This document shows, piece by piece, positions 11,835 to 22,687 of a stretch of DNA of 64,000 bases; position 1 is the first letter of the stretch; every line of letters starts with the position of its first letter. Source of the stretch: Paroedura picta (Eukaryota > Chordata > Lepidosauria > Squamata > Gekkonidae); assembly GCF_049243985.1 (NCBI RefSeq), contig NC_135386.1, forward strand, positions 11,059,328 through 11,123,327, written 5' to 3'. The translations under genes were made by a program, and so were the position numbers. The notes beneath the pieces are model-generated. The model made no database searches and was not told the DNA's origin. It saw nothing but the letters and a program-made list of their open reading frames with translations.

Positions 11835-13943
11835 GTGCAGGCTACAATTACAAACAATACAAGACAATTCTGGGCCCTTGTTTCAGGAGCTTTTCATGAG
11901 AAATCTTCTTTAACAAACTTCATTCCCTCCCTTACTTGGTATGAATATTTCTTAAACCTATTCCATGAGGACAGAGTAAGCTCCTGTAGCCTCCCCGAGA
12001 TCAACCTGTCAGATATCCCAGACTGGGCCCCAGTGAAGCCTGATGACGTCAGGGCTTGTATTGATCAACTAAAGCCTAGAAAAGCACCAGGACCTGATGC
12101 GATCCCTCCAGAGCTGCTTAAAACCTTCCCAGACTGGTGGGCTGCTCTCTTTACTGTAATTAACAAAACAGGCTTAATGCCTGACTCATGGACAAATGCA
12201 ATCCTTGTTCCAGTATTTAAAAAGTATAGACCAATCAGCCTTCTCTCTATTGTTGGGAAGCTATATGCCAAACTCCTATCATAGAATCATAGAATCATAG
12301 AATTGGAAGGGGCCATACAGGCCATCTAGTCCAACCCCCTGCTCAACACAGGATTAGCCCTAGCATCCTAAAGCATCCAAGAAAAGTGTGTATCCAACCT
12401 TTGCTATCAAATAAACTTACCTTGTGGTTGACTAAGGAAAAGATTCTGGGCCCTGAGCAGGTTGGATTCTGTCAAGGGAAATCCTGCCTTGATCATTGCA
12501 CCACCCTTGCCCACCTTGTCAACAAATATAGTAAGAAAGAGGGTCCAAAGCTCTTTGCAGCTTTTCTGGACCTTAAGGGGGCCTTTGATTCTATCCCTAG
12601 AGAGCTTCTCTGGGATAAGCTGTTAAAGATGAAGATAGATAAAAGGCTCCTATATCTTATAAGGAAACTCTATTCTTCTACCTGTTGCCAAGTCAAACTC
12701 TTGGGAGTCTTACTCCTAAAATACCAATCAACAAAGGGGTAAAATTTTGGCTCCTTTCCTATTTAACCTTTTTATAAATGTCCTTGCTCTGTCCTTATCC
12801 CCCAATTCTGGCCATAGCCCAAAAATTGGTTCTCTTCACATCCCACTGCTTTTATACGCAGATGATGCAGTAGTGCTGTCCCATTCACAAATTGGCTTAA
12901 AACGCTTACTGGTTCAATTCCTGGACTTCTGTGAAATAAACAAACTTGCTCTGAATTTTGAGAAGTCAAAAATTATGGTTTTTGGAAAGCCTTGGAAGCC
13001 TCTTAAATGGAATGTAAGAGGTTACAACATTGAAAAAAGCTTCAAATACCTGGGAATATTTTTTCACCATAATGCAAATTGGGCTACACAGAGGAAATAT
13101 GCAATCACTTCTGCAAAAACTAGTGCCCTGGCAATTACACGTTTCTTCTACACCAGTGGTAACCAGTACGTGCCAGCAGCCCTCAAAGTATTCAATGGGA
13201 AACTAAGTGCCCAACTGTTCTATGGCATCCCTATTTGGATCAACGCTTTTAACCAAGCAGTCGAAAGTCTCCAATCTGTCTTCCTTCGTAAAATCCTTGG
13301 GACCCCGAACTGTGTCTCTTACGCAGTCCTATGTCTAGAAACCAGCCAAAGACTATTGGAAACCAGAGCATGGTTGTTAACAATCAAGTTCTGGCTTCGC
13401 ATTCATTTTAGATCTGACCCCAATAGCCTAATTTCCCTCATGCTATCTGAATATGAGTCATCTACTTGGTTAGGACACATTGAGGGAAAAATTAAATCTA
13501 TAGGGATATCTTTAGACTCCTTGTATCTGATATCTGAAAAGTCTGCATTTAATTTAATTAAACTCAGACTGTTAGACATAGAACTGCAGGAACTTAGCAG
13601 TAAAGCTAAAAACGTTTGCTCGCCATTGAGCTTGGGGATCTCACCAAGCTCTCAGCCCCTAGCTGCGTACGTCTACCATCTAATCATCCCACAACAGCGT
13701 AGAGCATTCATGTTAGCTAGAACTAATGCTCTACTTTCTGCTGTTCTATATGGGAGATTTCAACAGATGCCGTATTCAGCTAGGTTGTGCCCATGTGGAC
13801 AATGCTGTATAGAATCAATTACACACGTTTTCTTCCATTGTCCATTTTATTCTTCGATCCGAGCAAAATTTCTTAACTCACTGCTGTGTCGGCAGGCAGG
13901 GAGGCTCCTCGACAGCAGAGTGGGAAGGGAGCAGTGTGGGTAG
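11835..13943 (+). pseudogene. LINE ORF2 reverse transcriptase region, broken
   Basis: RT motifs appear in order across several open stretches: KAPGPDAIPPELL (about 12080-12115), YRPISLLSIVGKLYAKLL (about 12225-12278), then after a CR1 insertion GFCQGKSC (about 12465), AAFLDLKGAFDSIPRELL (about 12557-12608), and YADDAVVLSH (about 12853-12885). A C-terminal CxC...HxxxxC motif (CPCGQC, HVFFHC) lies at about 13790-13845. The region has frame breaks near 12280-12410 and 12742, and the last codons run into unrelated GC-rich DNA. Confidence 0.8.
12281..12404 (-). mobile_element. CR1 3' UTR fragment inserted in the LINE RT region
   Basis: An antisense CR1 tail (ATAGAATCATAGAATC) continues into the CR1 3' UTR up to the TGTATCCAACCTTTG block. 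CTATC(A) occurs on both sides and is a probable short target duplication. Confidence 0.9.
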
Positions 13944-13956
13944 GGTGGGAGTGGAC

Positions 13957-14855
13957 ACTGGGGGGCTTTTCGCACACCTTCAAAATCGCACAATGGTTGC
14001 CAATTGAAAACGCTACTGATTTGCCATTATGCACAATGTCGTTGACAATCTGCCACACACCTGAAACCGATCTGCAAAAAGCGCTTCCTTGTAGCGCTTT
14101 CAGGGAAATCCCCAAAAGTGGATTCACCCTCCGGAAAGCGCTACACTCCTGCAACCAATCTGCAACACTAGCGGGAAAGTTCTGTGCGTTACCATTGTTG
14201 TGGTTTCTACAAAGTCCCTCCCCCTGGCTCTCTCCTCTGATCTTCCGGCGAAGCGATCGCCATTTTTTTTTTCTCCGAGTGAGCGAAGTTCAACCCACCA
14301 GCAAGCCTGTTTAGAGGCTTCCCCGGCTTCAGTCCCTCCCCAGAGCTGTTTATTCACTAAGCACAAACAACAGACAAGCCCGTTTGCTGATGTATTTTCC
14401 CTTTATTTTTTACACTGTTTTCGGCCGAAAATCGGGCCTGTGAGGGGGGGGGGATTTTTTTTTCACTTGGGGGGAGCGTGGCAACGATGAAACGACAGCT
14501 CAAACACACCTGCCAGCTGATGGGTCTCTCCGTTGCAACGAATCAACACAGATTCGTTGCAATGGGTGTTTTTTTTTTTTTTAAAAAAACCTTTCTTAAA
14601 GGGAAAGGGGCTGTTTGGGAGCATGCTAACGGCTGCCCATTGGCTGCTTGACGGCCAGGGGCGGGACGAGCTTGGCAATAGCGCTTCCTGTCTAGCGATT
14701 TTTGCTGAGACTGGAAGCTTGTGGGAAATGATAGAAACGCAACTGGATTCCACTACAAAGTCAGGTATGCATAATGACGAATTGCACTATTTTAAATGGC
14801 GATTTTTCGTTCAGCAAACAATTTGCTACAAGGATCCCGGTGCGGAAAGCCCCTG
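13957..14855. mobile_element. Non-autonomous DNA transposon with terminal inverted repeats, ~0.9 kb
   Basis: The left end reads GGGGCTTTTCGCACACC and the right end GGTGCGGAAAGCCCC, which are inverted copies. The inside has AT-rich runs and CpG-rich stretches but no transposase frame. Target duplications are unclear in the G-rich flanks. Superfamily not assigned. Confidence 0.65.
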
Positions 14856-15237
14856 GGGGTGGGGGTGGGAAGGGCTGGGGTGGCGTTTGGGGGGGTAGGA
14901 AGTCCGCGTGTTGCACTGGCAGGAAAGGGCAGCTGCTGGGCGAAGGGGATGAAGTTTCCCTGTAGTCCAGCGGCGTGGGGTAAGGCTCCTGGCTGGCAGC
15001 CATACGGCAAGGATGGCTGCTTGGGAGGAGTGTAGAGTTAGTGGCGGGCCGTTTCGGAGATGGGCCAAGTGGCCAATAGGGAGGCGCGCTTTGCGCGCCT
15101 TCCAATTGGCAACTTGGCCCTGGATTGCCACTCTGAGAAGCGAATCAGGAGCCGCTTTGTGGCTCCTGCCCTTTCCCTGCCCTAACTCCGCCCCAACAGC
15201 CCTTACTCAATTATTTAGTCCGCGGGACAGTTTAAAA
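14856..15237. other. GC-rich unassigned sequence with a long palindrome
   Basis: No gene was recognised between the inverted-repeat element and the CR1 tail. The stretch holds a near-perfect palindrome at 15062-15120 (arms GGGCCAAGT...GGCGCGC and GCGCGCC...ACTTGGCCC, loop TTT) and a small one near 15218 (GTCCGCGGGAC). It may be the end of another DNA transposon or of the 6.6-kb block. Confidence 0.5.
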
Positions 15238-15261
15238 ATGATTCTATGATTCTATTCTATG
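15238..15261 (+). mobile_element. CR1 tail, right remnant of the interrupted satellite-embedded copy
   Basis: GATTCTATGATTCTATTC leads directly into satellite block CCTGCTATTG, the same right junction as in the intact composite units. Confidence 0.75.
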
Positions 15262-15835
15262 CCTGCTATTGTCTGGGGGGATATCAGAAAACACTAATAC
15301 TAAGAGAGTAAGCTAACCTCCAGCTACAAACTGGAGACCTGCTGAAATGACATCACAAAGTGCTTGCCTACATTGCCCTGGAGAGAAGGGGATGCCTGCT
15401 ATTGGCTAGGGGTATATCAGAACACACTAGAAGTCAGAGTGTAAGAAAACCTGCAGCTGGAAACTGGAGACCTATGAAATGACATCACAAAGCACTCACC
15501 TATGTTGCCCCGGAGAGAAGGGGATGCCTGCTATGGGCTTGGGGTATATCAGAACACAAAGTACTAGTTAGAGAGTACGATAAACTCCATCTAGAACCTG
15601 GTGACCTGCTGAAATGACATCACAATACGCTTGCCTAAGTTGCCCTGGAGAGAAGGGGTTGCCTGCTATTGCCAGTGGGGATATCAGAACACACTAGTAC
15701 TCAGAGAGTAAGAAAACCTCCAGCTACAAACTGACCTGCTGAAATGACATCACAAAGCCCTCGCCTACGTTGCCCTGAAGAGAAGGGGATGCCTGCTATT
15801 GGCTGGGGGGATATCAGAACACACTAGAAGTCAGA
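15262..15835 (+). repeat. Satellite array, second segment
   Basis: About four and a half diverged ~131-bp monomers. Many carry GACCTGCTGAAATGACATCA instead of GACCTATGAAATGACATCA, so this edge of the array is a distinct subtype. Confidence 0.9.
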
Positions 15836-16141
15836 GAGCAAGAATGCTGTTCCCGTTGGCTACAGAGGAGAGGACACGCAGTGATTGGTTTAAACTACAA
15901 GTACAACGATATAGCCTAGATATCAGGAAAAACCTTTTCACAGTCAGAGTAGTTCAGCAGTGGAATAGGCTGCCTAAGGAGGTGGTGAGCTCCCCTTCAC
16001 TGGCAGTCTTCAAGCAAAGGTTGGATACACACTTTTCTTGGATCCTTTAGGATCCTTTGGGCTGATCCTGCGTTGAGCAGGGGGTTGGACTAGATGGCCT
16101 GTATGGCCCCTTCCAACTCTATGATTCTATGATTCTATTCT
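15836..16141 (+). mobile_element. CR1 3' end embedded in satellite (third copy)
   Basis: The CR1 ORF2 end ([17 protein letters not shown]), 3' UTR and ATTCTATG tail are present with satellite junctions identical to those at 8002-8330. Confidence 0.9.
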
Positions 16142-16430
16142 ATGCCTGCTATTGCCAGTGGGGATATCAGAACACACTAGTAGGCAGAGAGTAAGCTAAC
16201 CTCCAGCTAGGAACTGGAGACCTGTTGAAATGACATCACAAAGCGCTCGCCTATGTTGCCCCAGAGAGAAGGGCTTGCCTGCTATTGGCAGGGGGGTTAT
16301 CAGAACACACTAGTAGGCAGAGAGTAAGCTAACCTCCAGCTACAAAGTGGAGACCTGCTGAAATGACAGCACAAAGCCCTCGCCTACGTTGCCCTGGAGA
16401 GAACGGGATGCCTGCTATTGGCTGAGGGGA
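16142..16430 (+). repeat. Satellite array, last segment
   Basis: About two diverged monomers end where an antisense SINE 3' end begins. Confidence 0.9.
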
Positions 16431-16549
16431 TAGAAGAAGAAGAAGATGATGATGATGATGATGAAGATGAAGATGGTTCTTATATGCTGCTTTTCCCTAC
16501 CCGAAGGAGGCTCAAAGCGGCTTACAGTCGCCTTCCCATTCCTCTCCCC
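16431..16549 (-). mobile_element. tRNA-headed MIR/CORE-like SINE, 3' part
   Basis: The antisense 3' half begins with (GAA)n/(GAT)n tail repeats, then GGTTCTTATATGCTGC and AAGCGGCTTACAGTCG. This is the 3' end of the SINE seen complete at 44022. Confidence 0.8.
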
Positions 16550-16554
16550 ACAAC

Positions 16555-16982
16555 AGACACCCTGGTTTCCTTTTTTGACCAAGTGACAGGTTTGCTGGAT
16601 TGTGGAAATTCGGTTGATGTCGTTTACTTAGATTTTAGTAAAGCTTTTGATAAGGTTCCCCATGATGTTTTCATGGATAAATTGAAGGATTGCAATCTGG
16701 ATTTTCAGATAGTTAAGTGAATAGGGAATCGGTAGAGCAATGGTCCGCAACCTTATTCAGGCTGCGGACTGGCGGCGGTGGGGTGAGCGATCGCCCAGCC
16801 GTGCATGCCGCACATGCCGCAGATGCGCAGCCGCGCATGAGTGGCCCGGCGTGGCCCTGCAGGGAGAGGGAACCGCGGCCTGGCACCGGGCCGCTGCCCG
16901 GTGGTTGGGGACCACCGGGTTAGAGAACCGCATTCAAAGAGTTGTTGTCAAAGGTGTTTCATCAGACTGAAGGGAGGTGAGT
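16555..16982 (+). mobile_element. CR1 RT fragment, interrupted by a hAT element
   Basis: It encodes the CR1 RT block VDVVYLDFSKAFDKVPHD; after the hAT insertion (16738-16917) it continues with the segment ending TTGTTGTCAAAGGTG. Both CR1 ends are missing. Confidence 0.85.
16738..16917. mobile_element. Short non-autonomous hAT element in CR1
   Basis: Ends CAATGGTCCGCAACC and GGTTGGGGACCACCG form terminal inverted repeats; the inside is CpG-rich. The right flank GGTTAGAG matches the left flank GGTAGAG with one base lost. It lies at the same base of CR1 as the element at 19736. Confidence 0.8.
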
Positions 16983-17330
16983 AGCCATAGTCCTCCTTTT
17001 CACTTTGTCCCAGCCATCTTGAATATAAGACCTAGTGTTTATCCAGCCCTTCCAAAATTACATGAGAGGGACCCTTCTGGATTGGACGCAGAAGGCCCAT
17101 CTAGCTCAGCTGCCTGTTTTGAAAAGAAAACAGCATCCCCAGCCCTCAAGCCTCCTCTAGCTGTACCATACATATATCTTTGCATTGGGGGGTAGGTTCG
17201 GGAGTTTATACGTTTGGTGGGAGCAGTAGGAGTGGGGAAGACTTAGTGACATGGTTGGGAAAGAGTATGGGATGTAGAAATATTTTTGCCATTATTTTGC
17301 AGTTAGATCAAGAGCAAAAAAAGAAAGCAG
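16983..17330. other. No gene seen
   Basis: This is unique-looking sequence. A short stretch at about 17040-17130 with GAAGGCCCATCTAGCTCAG resembles dispersed repeat ends but is too short to name. Confidence 0.4.
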
Positions 17331-18250
17331 TACCTCGAGGTGCGTCCCCTCGTTGAAGCTTCTGCCGATGAAAACGGAGATTGCCTCCTACGCCGGGGGG
17401 TATTACGCCTGTGACTTACCTGACTCCCACGCCAGGGGGTATTACGCCTGTGACTTACCTGACTCATACATGGGCCAGTTCTTGGGGCCTCTTATGCTGC
17501 TGCTCTGTCTGTTTGGAGCCATTACCTGCTTAATAAATTAATACAAATAGTGGCAATTAATGAGCTCCTGTGGCACCAAGTTCTCCCAGTTATAATAGCT
17601 TATTATTATGCCCTCCCCTTTTTTCTAATACCGAAGGCAGCCTGGAATCGAACTTGGGACCTGTGTCAAGGCAAAGCAGGGGTTTTCTACGAGCGGTGCT
17701 ATTTGGTGCTGTTGTTCACCCAAAAGCTCCCAGGTTGCCATGGCGGAGCCACAAGCCTGCTTAAAGGAGGCGCAGCATGGTGCACGTCTTGCTGGCGAGC
17801 CTCAGTAGCACCGCATGGAGGCCAAGCGATTGGTGGAAGAAGAGGAAATCACTGGGGGTGTTTGTGATCCTCCAAGTCACCGCACTGATGCTGATGCCCC
17901 TCCAGGTGTCCATTTGTCCCGCAAAACACATGCAAGGACCCTAGAAGGTCTCTATACTGACATTTTTGTGTTAGTTAGAATTGGTGATGGGGGTGTGCTA
18001 ATAAAAGAAAGCGGGTCTCCTGCTAGGAGAAGTTGGTAAGAGATCGTGGGAGCCCCTCTGTGCTGGTACTCCTCGACTGAAATGACGGACAATGCTGGAA
18101 ACCAAGGTAGAGGCTGACACCTGCTGGTAGCCGGAGGAATTACTACAGAATTGCTTGCTCCCACCATCTGGCAGCAGATGGCAGAAATTTTGCCTGAGTG
18201 GCCTAAAGGATGCATGGAAGGGGACTGTCTTTTAGGTTAGATTGAGGAGG
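17331..18250. repeat. Unidentified sequence, copy A of a pair
   Basis: Blocks here (GGTGCGTCCCCTCGTTGAAG; CTTACCTGACTC twice; GATTGGTGGAAGAAGAGGAA; GGGGGTGTTTGTGATCCTCC) recur in the same order at about 21900-22380. Within it a ~40-bp motif ending GACTTACCTGACTC is tandemly doubled (about 17397-17465). It may be a decayed mobile element. No family was recognised. Confidence 0.5.
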
Positions 18251-18533
18251 CAAACGGCTGAGGAGAGATTCTGGTTCAGACAGATTCCAGCCAGATGCTA
18301 GTGGGGTAGATTAGTTAGCTGTTAGTAGAAGAGTTCAGGTTAACAAGATGGGTAATTAAGAGTGGGCACAGGTTGGGTGGGTTGAGAGAGGGAGATATAT
18401 ATTAGTGCACCTGGTAAGGTTTTTAACTAAGGATAGGATACCCAACTATCTGTGAAGCAGTCATAATAGGCCCCCATCATGGTTTCTGTATGTAGCCTGA
18501 CCAACCGATCTAACTGCCATAGATGGGAGAACA
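18251..18533. other. No gene seen
   Basis: No recognisable coding or repeat feature. Confidence 0.4.
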
Positions 18534-18610
18534 TAGAATCATAGAATCATAGAGTTGGAGGGGACCACACAGGCCATCTAGTCCAACCCCCTGCTCAACG
18601 CAGGATCAGC
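18534..18610 (-). mobile_element. CR1 3' tail fragment
   Basis: ATAGAATCATAGAATC is followed by the CR1 3' UTR block CCATCTAGTCCAACCCCCTG, then unrelated sequence. Confidence 0.85.
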
Positions 18611-18735
18611 CCAAAAATCCAATTATCTAATTTCTTAGTTCCTCAGTCAGTGGGTAATCATTTCCTAATTTTTCTTGGTTCATCATAGCAGGGGCAGGCT
18701 AAGACATAGTGTGTAATGTCCTCAATTATCTCATT

Positions 18736-20830
18736 ACCATAGAGTTGGAAGGGGCCATGCAGGCCATCTAGTCCAGGATCAGCCCTAAAGCGTCCAAGAA
18801 AAGTGTGTATCCAACCTTTGCTTGAAGACTGCCAGTGAGTGGAAGATCACCACCTGCTTAGGCAGCCTATTCCACTGCTGAACTACTCTGACTGTGAAAA
18901 AGTTTTTCCTGATATCTAGCCTATATCGTCGTACTTGAACCCATTACTGCGTGTCCTCTCCTCTGCAGCCAACAGAAACAGCATCCTGCCCTCCTCTAAG
19001 TGACAACCTTTCAAATAAAGAGGGCTATCATGTCCCCTCTCAACCTCCTTTTCTCCAGGCTGAACATTCCCAAGTCCCTCAACCTATCTTCATAGGGCTT
19101 GGTCCCTTGGCCCCAGATCATCCTCGTCGCTCTCCTCTGTACCCTTTCAATTTTATCTACGTCCTTCTTGAAGTGAGGCCTCCAGAACTGCACACAGTAC
19201 TCCAGGTGTGGTCTGACCAGTGCTGTTTACAACGGGACTATGACATCTTGTGATTTTGATGTGATGCCTCTGTTGATACAGCCCAAAATGGCATTTGCCT
19301 TTTTTACCGCTGCATCACACTGCCTGCTCATGTTTAGTTTACAATCCACAAGTACCCCAAGGTCTCGTTCACACACAGTGTTACCTAGAAGCGTATCCCC
19401 CATCCAGTAGGCATGCTTTTCATTTTTCTGATCCAGATGCAGAACTTTACACTTATCTTTATTAAATTGCATCTTGTTCTCATTTGCCTATTTTTCCATT
19501 GTGTTCAGATCTCGTTGAACTCTGTCTCTATCTTCCAGAGTATTTGCCAGTCCTCCTAATTTGGTGTCGTCTGCAAATTTGATGAGTAGTCCCTCCACCC
19601 CCTCATCTAGATCATTAATAAATATGTTTAAAAGTACTGGACCGAGCACCGAGCCCTGAGGTATCCCTCTACTCACCTCCCTCCAGTCTGATGAAACACC
19701 ATTGACAACAACTCTTTGAGTGCGGTTCTCTAACCCAGTGGTCCCCAACCTTTTTATCACTGGGGACCACTCACCGGGGACCACTCAACGCCTTTTACTG
19801 TGGGGGGGGTAGTTTACTCCTCCACTCTCAACCACTGCCCTAATGCTCTCTGATCGCTATGGTAATGTTTAAATATCCCTTCAAAATAAGATACAGACAC
19901 GGCACAACAATAAACATAAGGAACATTTTATTTTCATGGAAATTTTAACTCATGACAATGACAAATCAATGGGAACCCTGAGCTTGTTTCTCTGCAACGA
20001 GATAGTCCCAATTGGGAGTGTTGGGAGACAATGAAACCCAAAGTGTTTTGTAAAGGGCTGGGGGGGATGAAGTAAAGGGCCCAGGGGGGGGGGAGAAGGA
20101 GTCCTTCTGGGCCCAACTCCAATTAGTCGAAGGACCACATGTGGTCCGCGGCCCACAGGTTGGGGATCGCTACTCTAACCAATTCCCTATCCACCTAACT
20201 ATCTGAAAATCCAGATTGCAGTCCTTCAATTTATCCATCAGAACATCATGGGGAACCTTATCAAAAGCTTTACTAAAATCCAAGTAAATGACATCAACCG
20301 TATTTCCACGATCCAGCAAACCTGTCACTTGGTCAAAAAAGGAAACCAGGTTGGTCTGACAGGACCTGTTGGAGACAAATCCATGCTGAATTCCTTGGAT
20401 CACCGAATTGTCCTCCAGATGTTTGCAGATCGCTCACTTTAATATCTGCTCCATTATCTTACACACAACAGAGGTCAGACTCACTGGTCTATAGTTTCCC
20501 GGGTCATCCTTCCTCCCTTTCTTGAAGATCGGAACAACGTTTGCTCTCGTCCAGTCCTCCGGGACATCTCCAGTCCTTAAAGAGGTTCCGAAGATGATGG
20601 ACAAGGGCTGTACAAGTTCTCCGGAAAGTTCTTTGAGCACTCTCGGGTGCATTTCATCCGGCTCAGGGGATTTGAACTCATCCAGTGCAGCTAAATGCCT
20701 CTCAACAACCTCTCTGTCCATGTCAACCTGTGAAATGGGGCAGGGACCCTGCCTGGTAGACAGTTGCCAACAATTCTGGCCCAAGAGAGGTATAGCAATG
20801 GGGGGGGGGAGATTCAATAAGAGAGAACAG
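18736..20830 (-). mobile_element. CR1 LINE, 5'-truncated, with RT domain
   Basis: Reading antisense, it contains the RT stretches YRPVSLTSVVCKIMEQIL, VIYLDFSKAFDKVPHD, VSRGIPQGSVLGPVLLN and the FADDTKLGG catalytic block, then the C-terminal region [16 protein letters not shown] and the 3' UTR. It is interrupted by a hAT element at 19736-20172 and has several frame breaks. Confidence 0.9.
19736..20172. mobile_element. Non-autonomous hAT element in CR1, 437 bp
   Basis: Ends CAGTGGTCCCCAACC and GGTTGGGGATCGCTA are inverted repeats. CTCTAACC is duplicated exactly on both sides (19728-19735, 20173-20180). No transposase frame is present. Confidence 0.9.
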
Positions 20831-21163
20831 AGCCTTTTCCCTCTTCTTAGGGCGCTCTCTGGTGTTACCCCCTACCTCATCGATCTGGACCAAAAACATG
20901 TCCACTTAATAACCTTCTACGACCCTTAATCGATGTTTCTGAAATAAATGAATGCCTGGAGAATCATCCGTATCGGTGTAGTGACTGGGTGGAGAGCTTA
21001 TCCCTCCTCCAGTGACCTCTCCCTCTTCCACTAAATGTTTTGTCTCCCAATGCTTTTTGCATAACCATGGGGGAAGGCCATGAATAAAAGCTCCCTCAGC
21101 CCAGTATGACCCATCCCTTCATCTTCATCGGAAGAAAAATCACCGGAAGAGTGGGTATGTGAT
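20831..21163. other. No gene seen
   Basis: This is the sequence between two antisense CR1 copies. It may be upstream CR1 sequence but no motif is clear. Confidence 0.35.
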
Positions 21164-21566
21164 CATAGAATCATAGAGTTGGAGGGGCCATACAGGCCAT
21201 CTAGTCCAACCCCCTGCTCAACGCAGGATCAGCCCTAAGCATTCTAAAGCATCCAAGAAAAGTGTGTATCCAACCTTTGCTTGAAGACTGCCAATGAGGG
21301 GGAGCTCACCACCTCCTTAGGCAGCCTGTTCCACTGCTGAACTACTCTGACTGTGAAAATTTTTTTCCTGATATCTAGCCTCTATCGTTGTACTTGTAGT
21401 TTAAACCCATTACTGCGCGTCCTTTCCTCTGCAGCCAACAGAAACAGCATCCTGCCCTCCTCCAAGTGACAACCTTTCAAATACTTAAAGAGGGCTATCA
21501 TGTCCCCTCTCAACCTCCTTTTCTCCGGGCTGAACATTCCCAAGTCCCTCAACCTATGATGAGCAT
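21164..21566 (-). mobile_element. CR1 LINE 3' end
   Basis: Antisense tail, 3' UTR and the last ORF2 codons ([20 protein letters not shown] region). Confidence 0.9.
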
Positions 21567-21899
21567 GACCTCCTGGAATGACAAGTTCACCGGTGCTTGT
21601 TACACTGTGTGTGTCTCCAGGAGACCTCCTCATGGAGATCCTCATCCAAGGTGCTTTGGCCACATGTGCTCACACCAACCAGATCCTAGAATGGGCCACA
21701 AGCCACAGTGGAACTGGTAAGTCAGATGGTTCAGACATTTTCTCCATACCAAGAGCCCTGTTACTCACCACGGCCTGCCACCTGCCATGTCTGGAGGCAC
21801 CTGCTGCTTAATAGTGTCCTGGCCCGACCTGAAAAAGAACCTGCTCCGTGAGAAACATTGTTAGATCCAGAGAGAACCCTATTACTTGATGAGGAAGCA

Positions 21900-22380
21900 G
21901 AGCACGGAGGTGCGTTCCACACTGATGCCTCCGCCAATGAAAAAGTAGATTGCATCCCATGAGACTTACCTGACTCATACATGGCTCAGTTCTCAGTGCC
22001 TCCAATGCTGCCGGGTTCCTATTAACAGGTGACCTTGTAACTGGGGGTGGGGAGGTTGAACAGGTGGACTGTCGCCCCCTGGTGTTATGAACTGCCTGGA
22101 ATGAAGGGTGGTGTTAGATTGAAGGGATTCCTGGGGAAGAAGAGGCTCAGCGATTGGTGGAAGAAGAGGAAATTACTGGGGGTGTTTGTGATCCTCCAAG
22201 TCACTACACTGATGCTGTTGCCCCTCCAAGTATGCAGTTGTCCCGCAAAATATGTGAAAGAGCACTAGAAGGTTTCTATACTGACACGGATGATGAGGGT
22301 AGTAACACCGGTGGTGTGCTAATGAGAGAAAGAAAGGGACTGTTTCTTGTGACCGTACCTCTCATAATCAGCTGAGGGGT
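21900..22380. repeat. Unidentified sequence, copy B of a pair
   Basis: It shares ordered blocks with 17331-18250, including GATTGGTGGAAGAAGAGGAA and the following ~150 bp in the same reading frame (EEEEITGGVCDPPSH in both). Sequence from 21567 to 21899 and from 22381 to 22687 shows nothing recognisable. Confidence 0.5.
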
Positions 22381-22687
22381 TATTATGAATACATGACATT
22401 AATTATAGCAGCCTACCCTGAGAGGGGTTGGTATCTTAGCCGACATCTTTCGTATGTCCTAGAAGCCAAGGAATAGGCAAGGGATGAAGCAGCTTTAGTG
22501 TAAGATCAGAGCTTTCGTGAGCTTGCTTGACATGATTCCATGACCAGGTGGATGTAATCCATCAGGTACATGGTTGGTAAAACTGGGTCCTGGGAATAGA
22601 CAGGACCCACTCTTCACCCCAGACAAGCAGATGCCTAAGCCCTGTTGCCTGAACGGATACCAGTTCACACTGCAACATGGGCAAGTC

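Larger units (their letters stand above)
8597..13895 (+). mobile_element. APE-type non-LTR retrotransposon (Jockey-superfamily, Vingi/L2-like), decayed
   Basis: In order: a 5' region without ORF (8597-8902), ORF1-like frames (8903-9280 and 9728-10588), an endonuclease (about 10595-11668) and reverse transcriptase (about 11835-13885). It is interrupted by a Sauria SINE at 9281 and a CR1 3' end at 12281. ORF2 ends after a Cys/His motif (CPCGQC..HVFFHCPFY), earlier than expected, so the 3' end is lost at about 13890. The exact clade cannot be fixed by eye. Confidence 0.75.

Noticed and set aside
14126-15131. Overlapping open frames in the GC-rich region
   Set aside because: Frames are open on both strands because of composition; no motif or start context supports any of them.
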